Shown in pieces: positions 10,235 through 20,939 of a stretch of DNA of 64,000 nt (position 1 is the stretch's first letter; each line of letters starts with the position of its first letter). The notes under the pieces were generated by a model. The model made no database searches and was not told where the DNA came from. It saw nothing but the letters and a program-made list of their open reading frames with translations. Source of the stretch: Actinernus sp. WN-2022 (lineage: Eukaryota > Cnidaria > Anthozoa > Actiniaria > Actinernidae); contig JAOWCC010000577.1 of NCBI GenBank assembly GCA_030867875.1, positions 946,660 through 1,010,659 on the forward strand, written 5' to 3'. The translations under genes and the position numbers were made by a program.

Positions 10235-12331
10235 AGGCTCATTCCACATGAGAAGTGGTAAATCTGTAAATTTTTAAACCAGTAATAATAAAAAAAAAAA
10301 ATGCCATTTAAGAATATAAACTACAAGCCATCCAAAATGGGCAAGTCGGGTTGAATTGTAGCCACGCCCACTGTGTGGGGGGTCCAGCTTTGCATAATGC
10401 ACAAAGATCCAAAAAACTGGTGGACTAAACCTAAAATTTCATGTGAAAGTAGTGTAGAGACCAGACTTAGCCCAACAAACTGGCATTGGTATATCAAGAG
10501 CCCTCAAGCCTAGTATTTACTGAACTACGATAATTCCAGATTACGACTATTGTTAACAGGATTTTTAATTGATAGAATATCCGTTACGGACATTACGTAA
10601 TGTCCGTAACAAAAATACCTATTTTTCTCTATTACAGGCAAAATTTAACTCAGCTGCACATATCATTCATGCTGCTTTTTTAATTCACTAAAGGCTTCAT
10701 TTCAGTGTTCATTATTTTGTTTTTGATAATATCTTTACTTAGAAATATAAGGGGGGAAAGCGTTACGGACATTACAAGCTGTTGCGTTGCGGACATTACA
10801 TATTGTTATGTCCAAGAAAAAATGAGAAATAAATGGTATTCAATGAAGACTTTATTTCACTTACTGTATTCACTCACTGATAAGCCACACCTTGTTACCC
10901 AAAATCTTCGTTTGAAATCGGGGGTGCGGCTTATCTGCAAGAACATCTGAAGGTTCCGTAAATTTACAGAAATTAAAATTTTCAAACAAATAATTTTTAT
11001 TAACTCGAACAAGTTAAGGTGTACTACTAAACACCACACAAAATGAAAAGAAACTAAGCACTGGTCATTGCTTTTGCAAGAGCCATTTTGATGCAAGTTA
11101 TTCTTGTTGTTAAACCTTCTTCATCAAAAGATCTTTAAAGTGTCTATAATTTGATCAAACACATTTTTTTTTACAGTTTTAAGGGAAAATTATTTAAAAT
11201 TACATAACTTTACACAAAAATTGATGTAAAAGAAAATTTCAAATGGAAAAACAATTTTTCCTGACCCAAAATAACCACCTTTTGTGCGACAGATTCTAAG
11301 GGTCCTGGAACACAATTGTGATGTAAATACCTTTGCAGTTGCTTTTGTTTAGAGTTTGAAAACAAAAGCGTGTGCTAAGGTATTTAAGTCACAGGCCTAA
11401 TTTACACGCTTCTGACCAAGCGAAATTTGTCACATGATTTTTTGCATGTTCGACTGAGCTTTTGCAGTTTTGAAGGGTAAGATATTCAGTTCTAACAACA
11501 GAAGCCAATAACTTACATGTAAACCTTGTTTCATAAAATTAAGTGAAAACAATGATTGTTTCATAGACACTTTAAGATGGTTTATAGTTGCTTTTCTGGA
11601 GCAACTAAATGTCACCACACATGGGATCTCCATTCCACCACAAAGATTGTTGTAGTGTTGTTGTTGGCCTGTTACTTCGAGGGTTATACATAGTTCCTCC
11701 ACCATGCCATGAGTATTTGTGCAGTAAATGGCCCACTGTGTCGTCACTGTTCAAAACTTTTCACAGCAAATTAGTTGAACTGATCTCAAAAGTTTATTTT
11801 GAAGCTTTCTTTAAGATATATTATAAAGTAATATTGTTGGAGAACACAAATAAACCAAAATAAACGTACAAGGAGAATTTATACATGCAACTGCAGTGTC
11901 AAATTCACAGACTGTAATGTCCGTAACGCTTCCTGTAATGTCCGTAACGCTATACTTTTGCAGTAGCAACACAATCAAATAAACATTTTGGAAATTTATC
12001 ACTGTAGAACAAAACTTTGACCACTAGCCCATTCACAAAAAATACTTGTTCTCTTAAGACTTCTCAAAATTCACAGGAATCTGGCTTTTAAAGATGTGAA
12101 CAAAAAGTCTGGTTGTTTTAGTTGTAATGTCCGTAACGCATCTTTAAGTCAATGGCACAGACACCTTAATATCTGCACTCTTTTTCCTTTCCTGCCAATT
12201 AAGGGAGGGAACTCCAAGGTATAATGTATTAAACAAAAAAACAGCAAAACCATGCATGTCCTGGGCAGTGCAGCAATTATAAGTAGAAAAATTATGTCTG
12301 AGTGTAATGTCCGTAACGGTGGAATGGGCCT
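10235..12331. mobile_element. Putative DNA element with GTTACGGACATTAC subterminal motifs
   Basis: Near-inverted ends AGGCTCATTCCAC (10235-10247) and GTGGAATGGGCCT (12319-12331) bracket eight copies of a 14-bp motif. The left side has a perfect 28-bp palindrome (10583-10610) that is two motif copies head to head, then direct copies at 10762-10775 and 10786-10799 (one mismatch). The right side has inverted copies at 11914, 11935, 12124 and 12304. Opposite orientations at opposite ends are typical of transposase-binding subterminal repeats. The span overlaps, without clean nesting, a second repeat family (10862-14460), so the outer limits are uncertain. Confidence 0.5.
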
Positions 12332-13234
12332 TTATTGATTGCAATTTTGTTAATCCGGTTAATAATAATACATTTTCTAAACACAAACTAATAGAGTAGG
12401 GGTTTCTGGAAAACCCAAATAGCGAATAATGGCGAATAGTAAATACAAGTAAGTTAAAGATTAGTACTTACAGAATGTAAGTCCTTCAATGAGTACGAAC
12501 CTAGACGAACCTGACGAGAGAATCACACTGTCAACACTTGCCAGCCATTTGTTTTTCTCGTGTCACTCAATTCCATGGATGGGTTACCTGTGGCACTCGA
12601 AAGTGAGGCTGATCACATGCATACGAAGATACACTGTCCATCGAACTTGGTCCAAAGATATTGTTAGAAGGCAGCTTTGCCGAAATGTTGGAGAAAATAA
12701 TAAAACAGCAAACATTTTCTACATACGTCATGGTACACCTGATAGACCTAGTTGGGTTTCACTAAAGACTAACTGTCCAGTTTTGTACAGTGCTCAAACT
12801 TAACGGTTGTCCACTCATCCAAAACGAGTAAAAATAGAGAAAAACGAGTACATTTTCCCTCCACTCGTTTAGATTTATTTGTTCTCTAGTAAATATGATT
12901 TTGATTCAGAACCAGACAATGGCACAAACAATGAAAACAGTGATGCTTTTACCTGTGATCGCCGACATGAACAAAAGCAAACAAAAAACACCAGGCTTCG
13001 CTAGATTTTGGCAACAAGAGGTCTGGGCTCAACCTATCATGAATTGAATCATGGGAAACAATATGGCATTGTGTTCGTAGTTTTTGTTGGTAGCGACAAC
13101 ATACTGATGTTTTAAGGAAAGGAACAAATAATAATAAATTGGGACCAGTGACTTTCCATTTTGGACCAGTACATTAAATATTTAGCTCACTGGTTCCATG
13201 GACCACCAAAGCAAAAAGTCAAGTTTGTGCACTG

Positions 13235-13482
13235 TTCGTATTCGAAAATTACTGCTGAATGCAATGAGTACAGATGCATGTATGCAGGGTTGGCCTCATT
13301 CTGAAGTTAAACATTCATAAATACCAGCGAGAAGGTGCAAAACATGAAACTACAACAATACACAGTGTTGTGAATAGCCCACCTTCTTGCTGGTATTTAT
13401 GAATGTTTAACTTCAGAATGAGGCTAAACCTGCATACATGCGTCTTTACTCATTGTATTCAGCTGTGATTTTCGAATATGAA
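13235..13482. repeat. Foldback element with arms of about 100 bp
   Basis: Left arm about 13235-13337 and right arm about 13380-13482 are inverted copies with few mismatches (for example AAACATTCATAAATACCAGC against GCTGGTATTTATGAATGTTT). The loop is about 42 bases. Confidence 0.9.
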
Positions 13483-13924
13483 ACTGGAATATTCCTCATG
13501 CTGTACCCATTTAGTTTTAGTTTTTCTTTTTTATTGGCATTTTTTCCAGATAGCGTGTACCAACACCTTTAAGGGCGGATGTCAGTAAATATTGAGAATC
13601 ATGTGACAGAAGTGAAAAATCAGATTCCATTTTATTTTACCAAAAGAACACATTTGGTAAACTATTTTCGAAAATCACATTAAAAGTTCCACTGCTTTTT
13701 GATTTTCTAAAAAATTTAGATAAGTTCAAAATATGGCCGATGTTCGCGGGGCGGCATTGGAAATATTGTGCATTTTGAGCAGGCTTGTGTGCAATAACAG
13801 CAATTCTTCCAGTCTTTTTTAATTTGGTACTGAATTTAGCATCCTTTCCCCTATCTTAGCGCATAAAAATTTTGAATCTGCATACGGACCCGTTGAATAT
13901 ACTACCTTTGAGTAGTCGTGCTCA

Positions 13925-14430
13925 AGATGAAATTCAATCTAAAATGTGACCTGAATGAACAGATCCCGGTAAACAAACACTATGGAAAGATAAATCATAT
14001 ATCTAAGTTTGTAGACATGAAGTTTATACTATTTCAGAGCTGAAATTACAGGTTCAACTTTGGAGTTTTCTCCAGTTTGAAAGTCCGATGAAGGTTTATA
14101 CAATGTACATGTACGTTTGATATTCTTCCCAAAAACTTTTTCCCCCTGAATCAAGCTTCTAAACTTGGGGTGCGGCTTATCCGTGACATGTAAAATTTGA
14201 TTTAAAAAGTGACCCGAATGAACAGATCTCGGTAAACAAAATACTATGGAAAGATAGGTCATGTATCTAAGTATGTAGACATTAAGTTTATACTATTTCA
14301 GAGCTGAAATTACATAATTATATAACTTGGGAGTTTTCTCCAGTTTGAAAGTCTGATGAAGGTTACAATGTACGTTTGATATTCTTCTAAATAACTCTTT
14401 TTCTTAAACTCGGAGTGTGGCTTATCTGCA
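13925..14430. repeat. Tandem duplication of an element end, about 255-bp unit
   Basis: The segment from about 13935 to 14185, with CAGTTTGAAAGTC, GTACGTTTGATATTCTTC and GGTGCGGCTTAT, recurs at about 14195-14430. The two copies differ by small indels. This duplicates the right subterminal region of the TACCGTA-family element. Confidence 0.8.
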
Positions 14431-14452
14431 AGTGCGGCTTATCCATGAGTGA

Positions 14453-14626
<174 letters not shown>

Positions 14627-14915
14627 TAAGGCTTAAATGTTTATTTCTTTAAAAATTCATGATAACAGTGATTATAATATGAGAGGTTTAACGGCCTGGA
14701 ACGAGGGGATATGTGTTTTATTCAGGTTCCACCCAAGGGCATGAGGTGGATAAATCACATACCCCAAGTGAACGGCAGATAAAAGGCTTATTTTGACAAA
14801 GGCAAGATTTTCTTGTGCAATAACATTATCTCTTTTCATAAATTTGCATATTTGCATAAAATATTACTGTTCACAAGGCTTTGTATTGTTTTTTTGTCTC
14901 GATTCTTTCAACCAA

Positions 14916-14988
14916 CGTAGCTTGCAGTGTAGTGGATAGGACAGAGGACTAGAAACCAAGAGAGCGAGGGTTCAAGTTCGATTCCGTA
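14916..14988 (+). mobile_element. tRNA-like SINE head
   Basis: A pol III A-box-like AGTGTAGTGGATAGG and a B-box-like GTTCGATTCC (14976-14985) are about 45 bases apart. The same arrangement recurs at 53080-53158 and 58101-58180, so it is a dispersed tRNA-derived repeat rather than a functional tRNA gene. Confidence 0.55.
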
Positions 14989-15187
14989 TTGTAACACACT
15001 GTTTTTTTTTCATCTTCTTCTTTCTAGTTACTTCTCTGTAGGTAAAAAGTAAGTCAGTAGTTCTAAGTTACTAGGAGATGCATGAGGGAATAAGTTGAGA
15101 GGAATACACGTTACAATTCAAGGGGAGTAGGGTTAGGGTTAGGTTCCCCCACAAAGGACAAAGAAAGTGAGGGATTAAATAAACCAG

Positions 15188-15481
15188 CTAGTTTAAACTA
15201 AAGCATAACCTTGATGGTCCTAACTGAAGAGAAAAACAGAGTTGGAGGTCCGGAGCCGAAGCAGGGTCAAGGCTTGCGAGCTTGGTTACCATGGCAACCA
15301 AACAGCCCAACAAAACTTTAGTTGAGCCGAGCAAGGGGTGACCCGACTCCGGATGCTGAGACCTCAACGAACTCGGAAGCAGGCGAGCTGTGCTACATAA
15401 CCTGCTGAAGGCTGTAGCAGCCAAGCTGAACAACCGTTACACCTGCAGCTGCAAACTGCTGGAACGGAGCTGGTGCTTTAA
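15188..15481. other. Intron 3 stretch flanking a TTAA element
   Basis: This moderately GC-rich DNA has no gene; it and 16865-17060 form the target flanks of the TTAA element between them. A short telomere-like AGGGTTAGGGTTAGG occurs just upstream near 15128. Confidence 0.4.
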
Positions 15482-16864
15482 AGGGGCCGTCACACCCACA
15501 GTGCTTAGCGCGCTCACATAGCATAGCGGCCATTTTCGATGCCATCAAAATCCAGAGTTTTATGGTGGTGGTTTTAATCTTCTCTACATCTCTGTCATCC
15601 TTCCAGCTATTGTTAAAAAAATCATACTAGGTTGAACCTTTTTTATTGCTCTTCCTCTTGAGCCTCTTATTTAAGTGTTTTAAATTATTTGGTCTTGCAA
15701 ATTTTAGTTTTATTTCAGGTGGCCGTAGTTCTCTGATGGATGCCAGTCTCATAATCGTCCTCATTGAAAGGAAACAATTGTCCGTTTGTGTCCACGATTT
15801 CCACCTACAACATGGAGAAGCTATTCTGACCATTAATCTTTATATGTAAAGATATATTAGCGCTTAGTTCGAGTATCTACTATCTTTGAGCCGATTTGGG
15901 TTTTTGAACACCGTGGCTGGCTTACGTGACCACAATTTGCAACAAAACTCCACTTGAAGAACAGTTTCCTAAAATCATTTTCAGGGCTTTGGCGTTTAAC
16001 TTGTGGAAATAGGTCCTCTCTCTGGTTTCGAAGGGCGGGATTTGGGCTTTTAGACAGTGATTTTGCCGAGATTTTCGGATTGACCGGGTTAATCATTTGA
16101 AGTTGATCCTCGCACAAAATTTGACAAACAAAGCCGCCGAGACTGCATGATAATAATTTCCTATTCAAGCGAGCTGTTATTCGTTCACTGTTCTCTCTTG
16201 AACTGGTTCTCTGGCACCAGCAACGAGATTGCCTGCTAGCAGATGATCTTTCTCTCTCTGCAGGGAAAATAAAACCGAGGGGAGAAACCTCTCTTTTTAT
16301 AATTGTTAGTATTCTCTGTTTATAGTACTGATGACAGGGTTCACGCGGAAACGACGGGTGAGCGGTAAAGTCAACAAAATATTGTAGGCAACGAAACCCA
16401 GCTTGGTCGACCCGAAAAGAATTGAGCAATTTCCTAAAATCATTTTGAGGGCTTTGGCGTTCAATTTGTGGTCGAGGTTGCCTGCTAGCAGTTCTCTCTA
16501 GCTCTCTTTCTCTCTGTCTGCAAGTAAAAAAGAACCGAGGGGAGAAACCCTAGCGAAACCTCTCGCTTTCATAATTATTAGTGTTTATACCCGGAGAGTG
16601 TTCTCTGTTTATAGCAGCGATGCGTGAGCGGTAAATGTTATAGTACAGCCAAGTACTGCTGTATAACACTTTGTTGACTTCACATTCAACTTGTAAGGTA
16701 CTATTTAAGTTTCATCAAGGTCATCCATGTTCAAATCAAAATTATCATGTCACCAACATAAAGAATACGTTTAGTTTGTGATGTTCCCGCTGTGAACAGG
16801 GGTTAAAGTCGCGGATATAAACAATAACAAAAGCACGCTAAGCACTGTGGGTGAGACGGCCCCT
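15482..16864. mobile_element. TTAA-flanked DNA transposon, AGGGGCCGTC ends
   Basis: Inverted ends beginning AGGGGCCGTCACACCCACAG (left) run 29 bp with one mismatch, and both are bordered by TTAA (15478-15481, 16865-16868). TTAA target sites indicate a piggyBac- or Kolobok-type transposase. The 1,383-bp interior has internal direct repeats: TTCCTAAAATCATTTT at about 15967 and 16431, and GCCTGCTAGCAG at about 16229 and 16479. A 190-codon minus frame (15857-16429) shows no transposase motif. The element is probably non-autonomous. Confidence 0.85.
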
Positions 16865-17094
16865 TTAAGCTTGGACAACCCAGCAGCAAACTGTGTTGTG
16901 GGAAGCGGCAACACCAAACCTGGGCTTACATGCAGACAATGCCAGGGAGCAATGCAGGACAGGAGGCAATTTAGGCTTACACCGCAGCAGCAGTGTTTCA
17001 GGCAGGCAATTGCTCAGGGGGAGCCAGGCATAGGGTCAAGTTCTGAGGGGAGCTAGGCCTCGGTCAGTCCACCATTGATCTTATTGTAAAATGA

Positions 17095-17575
17095 AACTTT
17101 CAAAACATTTGGTTTGGTAGAAAGACAATTTTTGTTGCGATCTCAAAGCAAAACAAACCCTGCGGAGCTCATTGATTATTCAAATCAGTTCGTGGAAAAT
17201 GTCACACATTCAAGACTCGGCCTTTGAAAACGGAGCCACATTAAATAAAAATATATTCTCCAGAATATTTATTTGTTAGAATTTATCATTTTCCAATAAA
17301 GCTGGGAAGCTTGTGGTGCATTTTAAACTACAACGCAATAAAATCACACTTCCTGCAAAGTTCGCAGCACTCTTGTGTAAAAAACCAGACAATTAGTCTC
17401 CACGGCTGAAAGCACACGTGAACTCGGAGAATCGTTGTATCACCGAAAAGCTGGCTTCTTGAATTGAAAACATATGCAATAGTTGACTAAAATACTGAAT
17501 GATTGATGGTATTGAAGTATTAATCTACAAAAGCTAAAGTTTATCAGATGAAATAAAAACACCGAACTAACGATA
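17095..17575 (+). repeat. Shared ~480-bp module, copy 1
   Basis: Contains GATCTCAAAGCAAAACAAAC, CTCATTGATTATTCAAA, TTAAATAAAAA...CCAGAATAT, AAACCAGACAATTA and AAAGTTTATCAGATGAA in this order. The same order is found at 31735-32430 and, inverted, at 39130-40735 and 47720-48162. Non-coding. Confidence 0.8.
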
Positions 17576-18308
17576 GGACGGTGTTAGTAATGCAATCCCA
17601 TGCAACCTTTCTTTTGGTGACCCTTCGATAATTATTAATTTGGTCATTGAGAGCCATTCATTATAACGTTTTGGTAGCCATTTGATAGGCAAGACCATCA
17701 AGGAACATTCAATATGGATTTGATGACTGATAGCTTCAAAAGCTTAGTTTAATACCACCGTTTCATTGCAACGCGATAGAGTGAGACATTCCCGCTGGGC
17801 CAGATTTTTGACGCTCATCGTGATTTGCAGTCTTGGTATGAATATTCTGGAACTCGCGGTATCTCAACCAATTTTCCACTTCCCTTGAGTGGATCAATAT
17901 TTATTCTACTTGCCTGCTAAAACAGCCGAGTGCTTGAGATACAAGCATCGATTATCGTACTCTAGAAAACCCTTTATATCCAAGAGGGAAATAAAAGTCG
18001 AATGTCGATATCTGAAGATGGAAAAAAATATCTTAGCGTACGAAAACAGCCGCGTCCTTCCCGAGCTCAAAGAAGTGACCATGCAGTTTCTGCGTTAAGA
18101 CTTCAACTTCTTGCGTTTCATCTTCTTGCTGATAAGCTCAAAATATTTAGTTCTTGCGCTTCAGCCTGAACTTCTTCGGTTCAGTAGTTTTGCGTCTAAA
18201 GCGCAAAAAGTTGGTTTAGGCCTTCTTGCGGCAGCTTGCGTGTTCTTGCGTCGCAAGAAGTTACTTGCGCCACTTCTTGCATGTGCATTATTTTACGGCT
18301 GTACTGTA

Positions 18309-18455
18309 CAACACACAAGACTGTTTAGCCTGCTTTCAGGTGGTAGATGTCGGCCACCATATTGGCCGAGCGTGATTGAGACCTGGGATCGAATGACAAA
18401 TGGAGGGGGGAGGGGAAGAAGCAGTAAGGAAAGACCGCCTACCTGAAAACCCCTC
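18309..18455. mobile_element. MITE with AGCCTGCTTTCAGGTGG end, copy 1
   Basis: The element starts AGCCTGCTTTCAGGTGG and ends CCTACCTGAAAACCCCT, which are inverted and related ends. The interior contains CCATATTGGCCGAGCGTGAT. A second copy lies inverted at 19818-19988. Confidence 0.75.
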
Positions 18456-18828
18456 ATTTCTGAGTACACAAGTTAGATCCTGTCCACCAGTGGACGGTGT
18501 ATATGATTGGCTGAAACGGTGTCAATCAATTAAGCTTATCGTGGCAAGTGTTGAAAGTAAGAACTGAAAGGAATAAGTGTTGTGTACTGAGTTTGCAGCT
18601 GATAAAATATGGCGAGTAATACAAAAAGCTTTGTCTTTTTTGAAGACTGGTTCCAGAAGTTTTCTAGAGAGAACAGCCACGGAGAAAGAGCCGCGAAGGT
18701 GGCGATCGGCGAACTGCGAGAGATTTGTTGTTGAGTTCTCTTTTCGCAAGTTCGTAAACCATAAATATCATACTCTTTCCAAAGCACCAGAAGATCTTTA
18801 CTTAGAAGTAGGCTCTGTACAGTATATA

Positions 18829-19560
18829 CCGTAAACACCCGTGTATAAGCCGCACCCCAAGTTTTGAAGCTTGAATTTAGGAAAAAAACTTTTTTTGAAA
18901 AATACAAAAAATAATTAGAAAATCTTTTGTCTGAGTTCATTAAATGCTTGTACTTGATGCCAAACTTCTTCCAAAAAAAAGAATAATCTTTTGTTGGAGT
19001 TCATAAATGCTCGTACTTGAAGCAAAACTTCATCAGATTGTCATAAATACATAATTGCAACTTTCATTCGATCGAATATGGTTCAACTTGCCTTGTCATT
19101 TCTTGTGTATATTTTAACCTGCAGTCTTTAAATCACTCCAGAATTCTTCCGCTTTTATTCTCCCTTATTCTTTCCTTTAATCGCTAGAGCAAGAAAGGTT
19201 TTCTGGTGCACTCATAGTTTGTTTGTCCACGAGTTCTTCAATATTGAGTTCTGACAAAACATGGTCTCCATCAGAGTTTTCATTGAAGTTTAGAGTTTTT
19301 TTCGATCCTGTATTTGTCCTCTGAACTTTTTTTAAATGTGAGCTTAATTTTTTAAAGGAAGGAAGCAGCCACTTGTATCGCACCTCTTCTGGTTCACCAG
19401 ACTGTGCTGCTGCGGTGCTGGACTGCTCTCTATCTATGACTTTTTGAAGCAGCTTGTAAATTATGTTGGTATGTATGTCGGAGGATTTGCAAACTCTTCG
19501 AGAGACTGATGGGGCAAACGCAACAAGCTAAAACTGAACTGTCTACTTATATATTCTAAA
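18829..19560. mobile_element. TACCGTA-family element, one end
   Basis: Begins TACCGTAAACACCCGTGTAT followed by AAGCCGCACC. Downstream sequence near 19090-19170 (GCAGTCTTTAAATCACTCCA) is shared with 43110-43145 and, inverted, with 51010-51060. The opposite end was not found, so this is a truncated or degenerate copy. Confidence 0.55.
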
Positions 19561-19817
19561 GTGGTACTGTCGCAGTCCTTTCCATGGAGAACTTTGAACA
19601 AAAATAGCTGGTTTTATTAAAATTTCCGTATCTGAGAACCAATTGACAATTTTACCAATTTGACAGCGAGCAAAGTTTGTTTTGAATTGCACGCTTCATT
19701 TCAATCAAACCAAATCAAAATGGGCAGGCTGTCACACATTGACTCCTATTGGGCAATTAAGAATGGGTTACAAGTTAACGGAAGTCATGTGCATGGTGGG
19801 CGGATATTCAGAAACCA

Positions 19818-19988
19818 GGGGTTTTCAGGCAGGCGGTCTTTCCTTTCTGCTTCTTCTCCCCCACCCCCTCCCCCCTCCATTTGTCATTCGATCCCAAGTC
19901 TCAATCACGCTCGGCCAATATGGCGGCTGCTTTGATGATCTGTTTGCTGTGCGAAAAAAACACCATCTACCACCTGAAAGCAGGCTAA
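19818..19988. mobile_element. MITE, inverted copy 2
   Basis: The inverted counterpart of 18309-18455, starting AGGGGTTTTCAGGCAGG and ending CCACCTGAAAGCAGGCT. It carries an extra ~25 bp. The two copies are 1.4 kb apart in opposite orientation within intron 3. Confidence 0.75.
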
Positions 19989-20135
19989 AGACTGTTGGAC
20001 ATTTCTTTGAATTCAATCATTTATTTATTTAGGTGAAAACTAGTCTGCAAATTTGCAACTACCAGAAAAGTTTTACTTGAGAGTGATATGTTAATATAGT
20101 TTATATTATTGTAAAATTGTATTGTATTCTCTTAG

Positions 20136-20679
20136 ATATTCAGCCCCTTTTTATGTGGATATAACAAAGACAAGAATCAAAGATAATGAAGAACCTCAAG
20201 CCACCACACACAGTAAAATGTTCATTGGCAAAATACCCATCATGCTTCGCTCTACCTACTGCCTCCTTAGTGGCTTAAATGATCGTGATTTGACAGAACT
20301 TAACGAATGCCCTCTTGATCCTGGTGGCTACTTCATCATCAATGGTTCAGAGAAAGTGCTCATTGCTCAAGAAAAAATGGCTACAAACACTGTCTATGTT
20401 TTCTCAAAGAAAGATTCCAAGTATTCCTATACGGCAGAAATTCGGTCTTGCCTGGAGCATTCTTCAAGGCCGACAAGCACTATGTGGGTTTCTATGCTTT
20501 CCAAAGGAAGTTCAGGTGGACGTCGAAGTGCTATTGGTCAGAGGATTGTTGGGTCACTGCCATATATTAAACAGGAGATTCCTATTATGATTGTGTTTAG
20601 GGCATTGGGATTTGTAGCAGATAGAGACATTCTAGAGCACATCATTTATGACTTTGATGATCAGGAGATGATGGAGATG
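20136..20679 (+). CDS. POLR2B: POLR2B exon 4
   Basis: This is the largest exon seen, about residues 123-304, covering the rest of the protrusion and much of the lobe. Diagnostic segments are [71 protein letters not shown] and [20 protein letters not shown]. It ends DDQEMMEM in phase 0 at ATG|GTAGGT. Acceptor ATTCTCTTAG. Confidence 0.97.
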
Positions 20680-20702
20680 GTAGGTATTGGTAGTACAATG
20701 AT

Positions 20703-20900
20703 TAAGGGTTAGAGACTGGCATGCATGTTTTATTGCCAAATACAGGCACATGCTGACTGTATGAAAAATAAAGAGTTCATTGTACAGTCGGCAAGTGCCT
20801 ATGTTGCAGTTCAAATATGATCTCAGTTCAAACTTTTTGGACTAGTTATTTTTTTTTTAACTAGAAAAATTGTTTTTGACCTTTTTTTCAAGATAGTAAT
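20703..20900. repeat. Left arm of a 5.2-kb inverted repeat pair
   Basis: AGGGTTAGAGAC and AATATGATCTCAGTTCAAA at 20706-20831 recur inverted at about 25910-25985 (AAACTGAGATCATAT, GTCTCTAACCCT). The pair brackets the LINE, DNA transposon and SINE of intron 4. It may be the ends of one large old element. Confidence 0.5.
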
Positions 20901-20904
20901 TAAG

Positions 20905-20908
20905 CACT

Positions 20909-20939
<31 letters not shown>

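Noticed and set aside
15128..15145. Telomere-like AGGGTTAGGGTTAGG
   Set aside because: Only two to three units, inside an intron, with no extended array.
15857..16429. 190-codon minus-strand frame inside the TTAA element
   Set aside because: No transposase or other domain was recognised, it overlaps duplicated non-coding blocks, and its ends do not match element logic.
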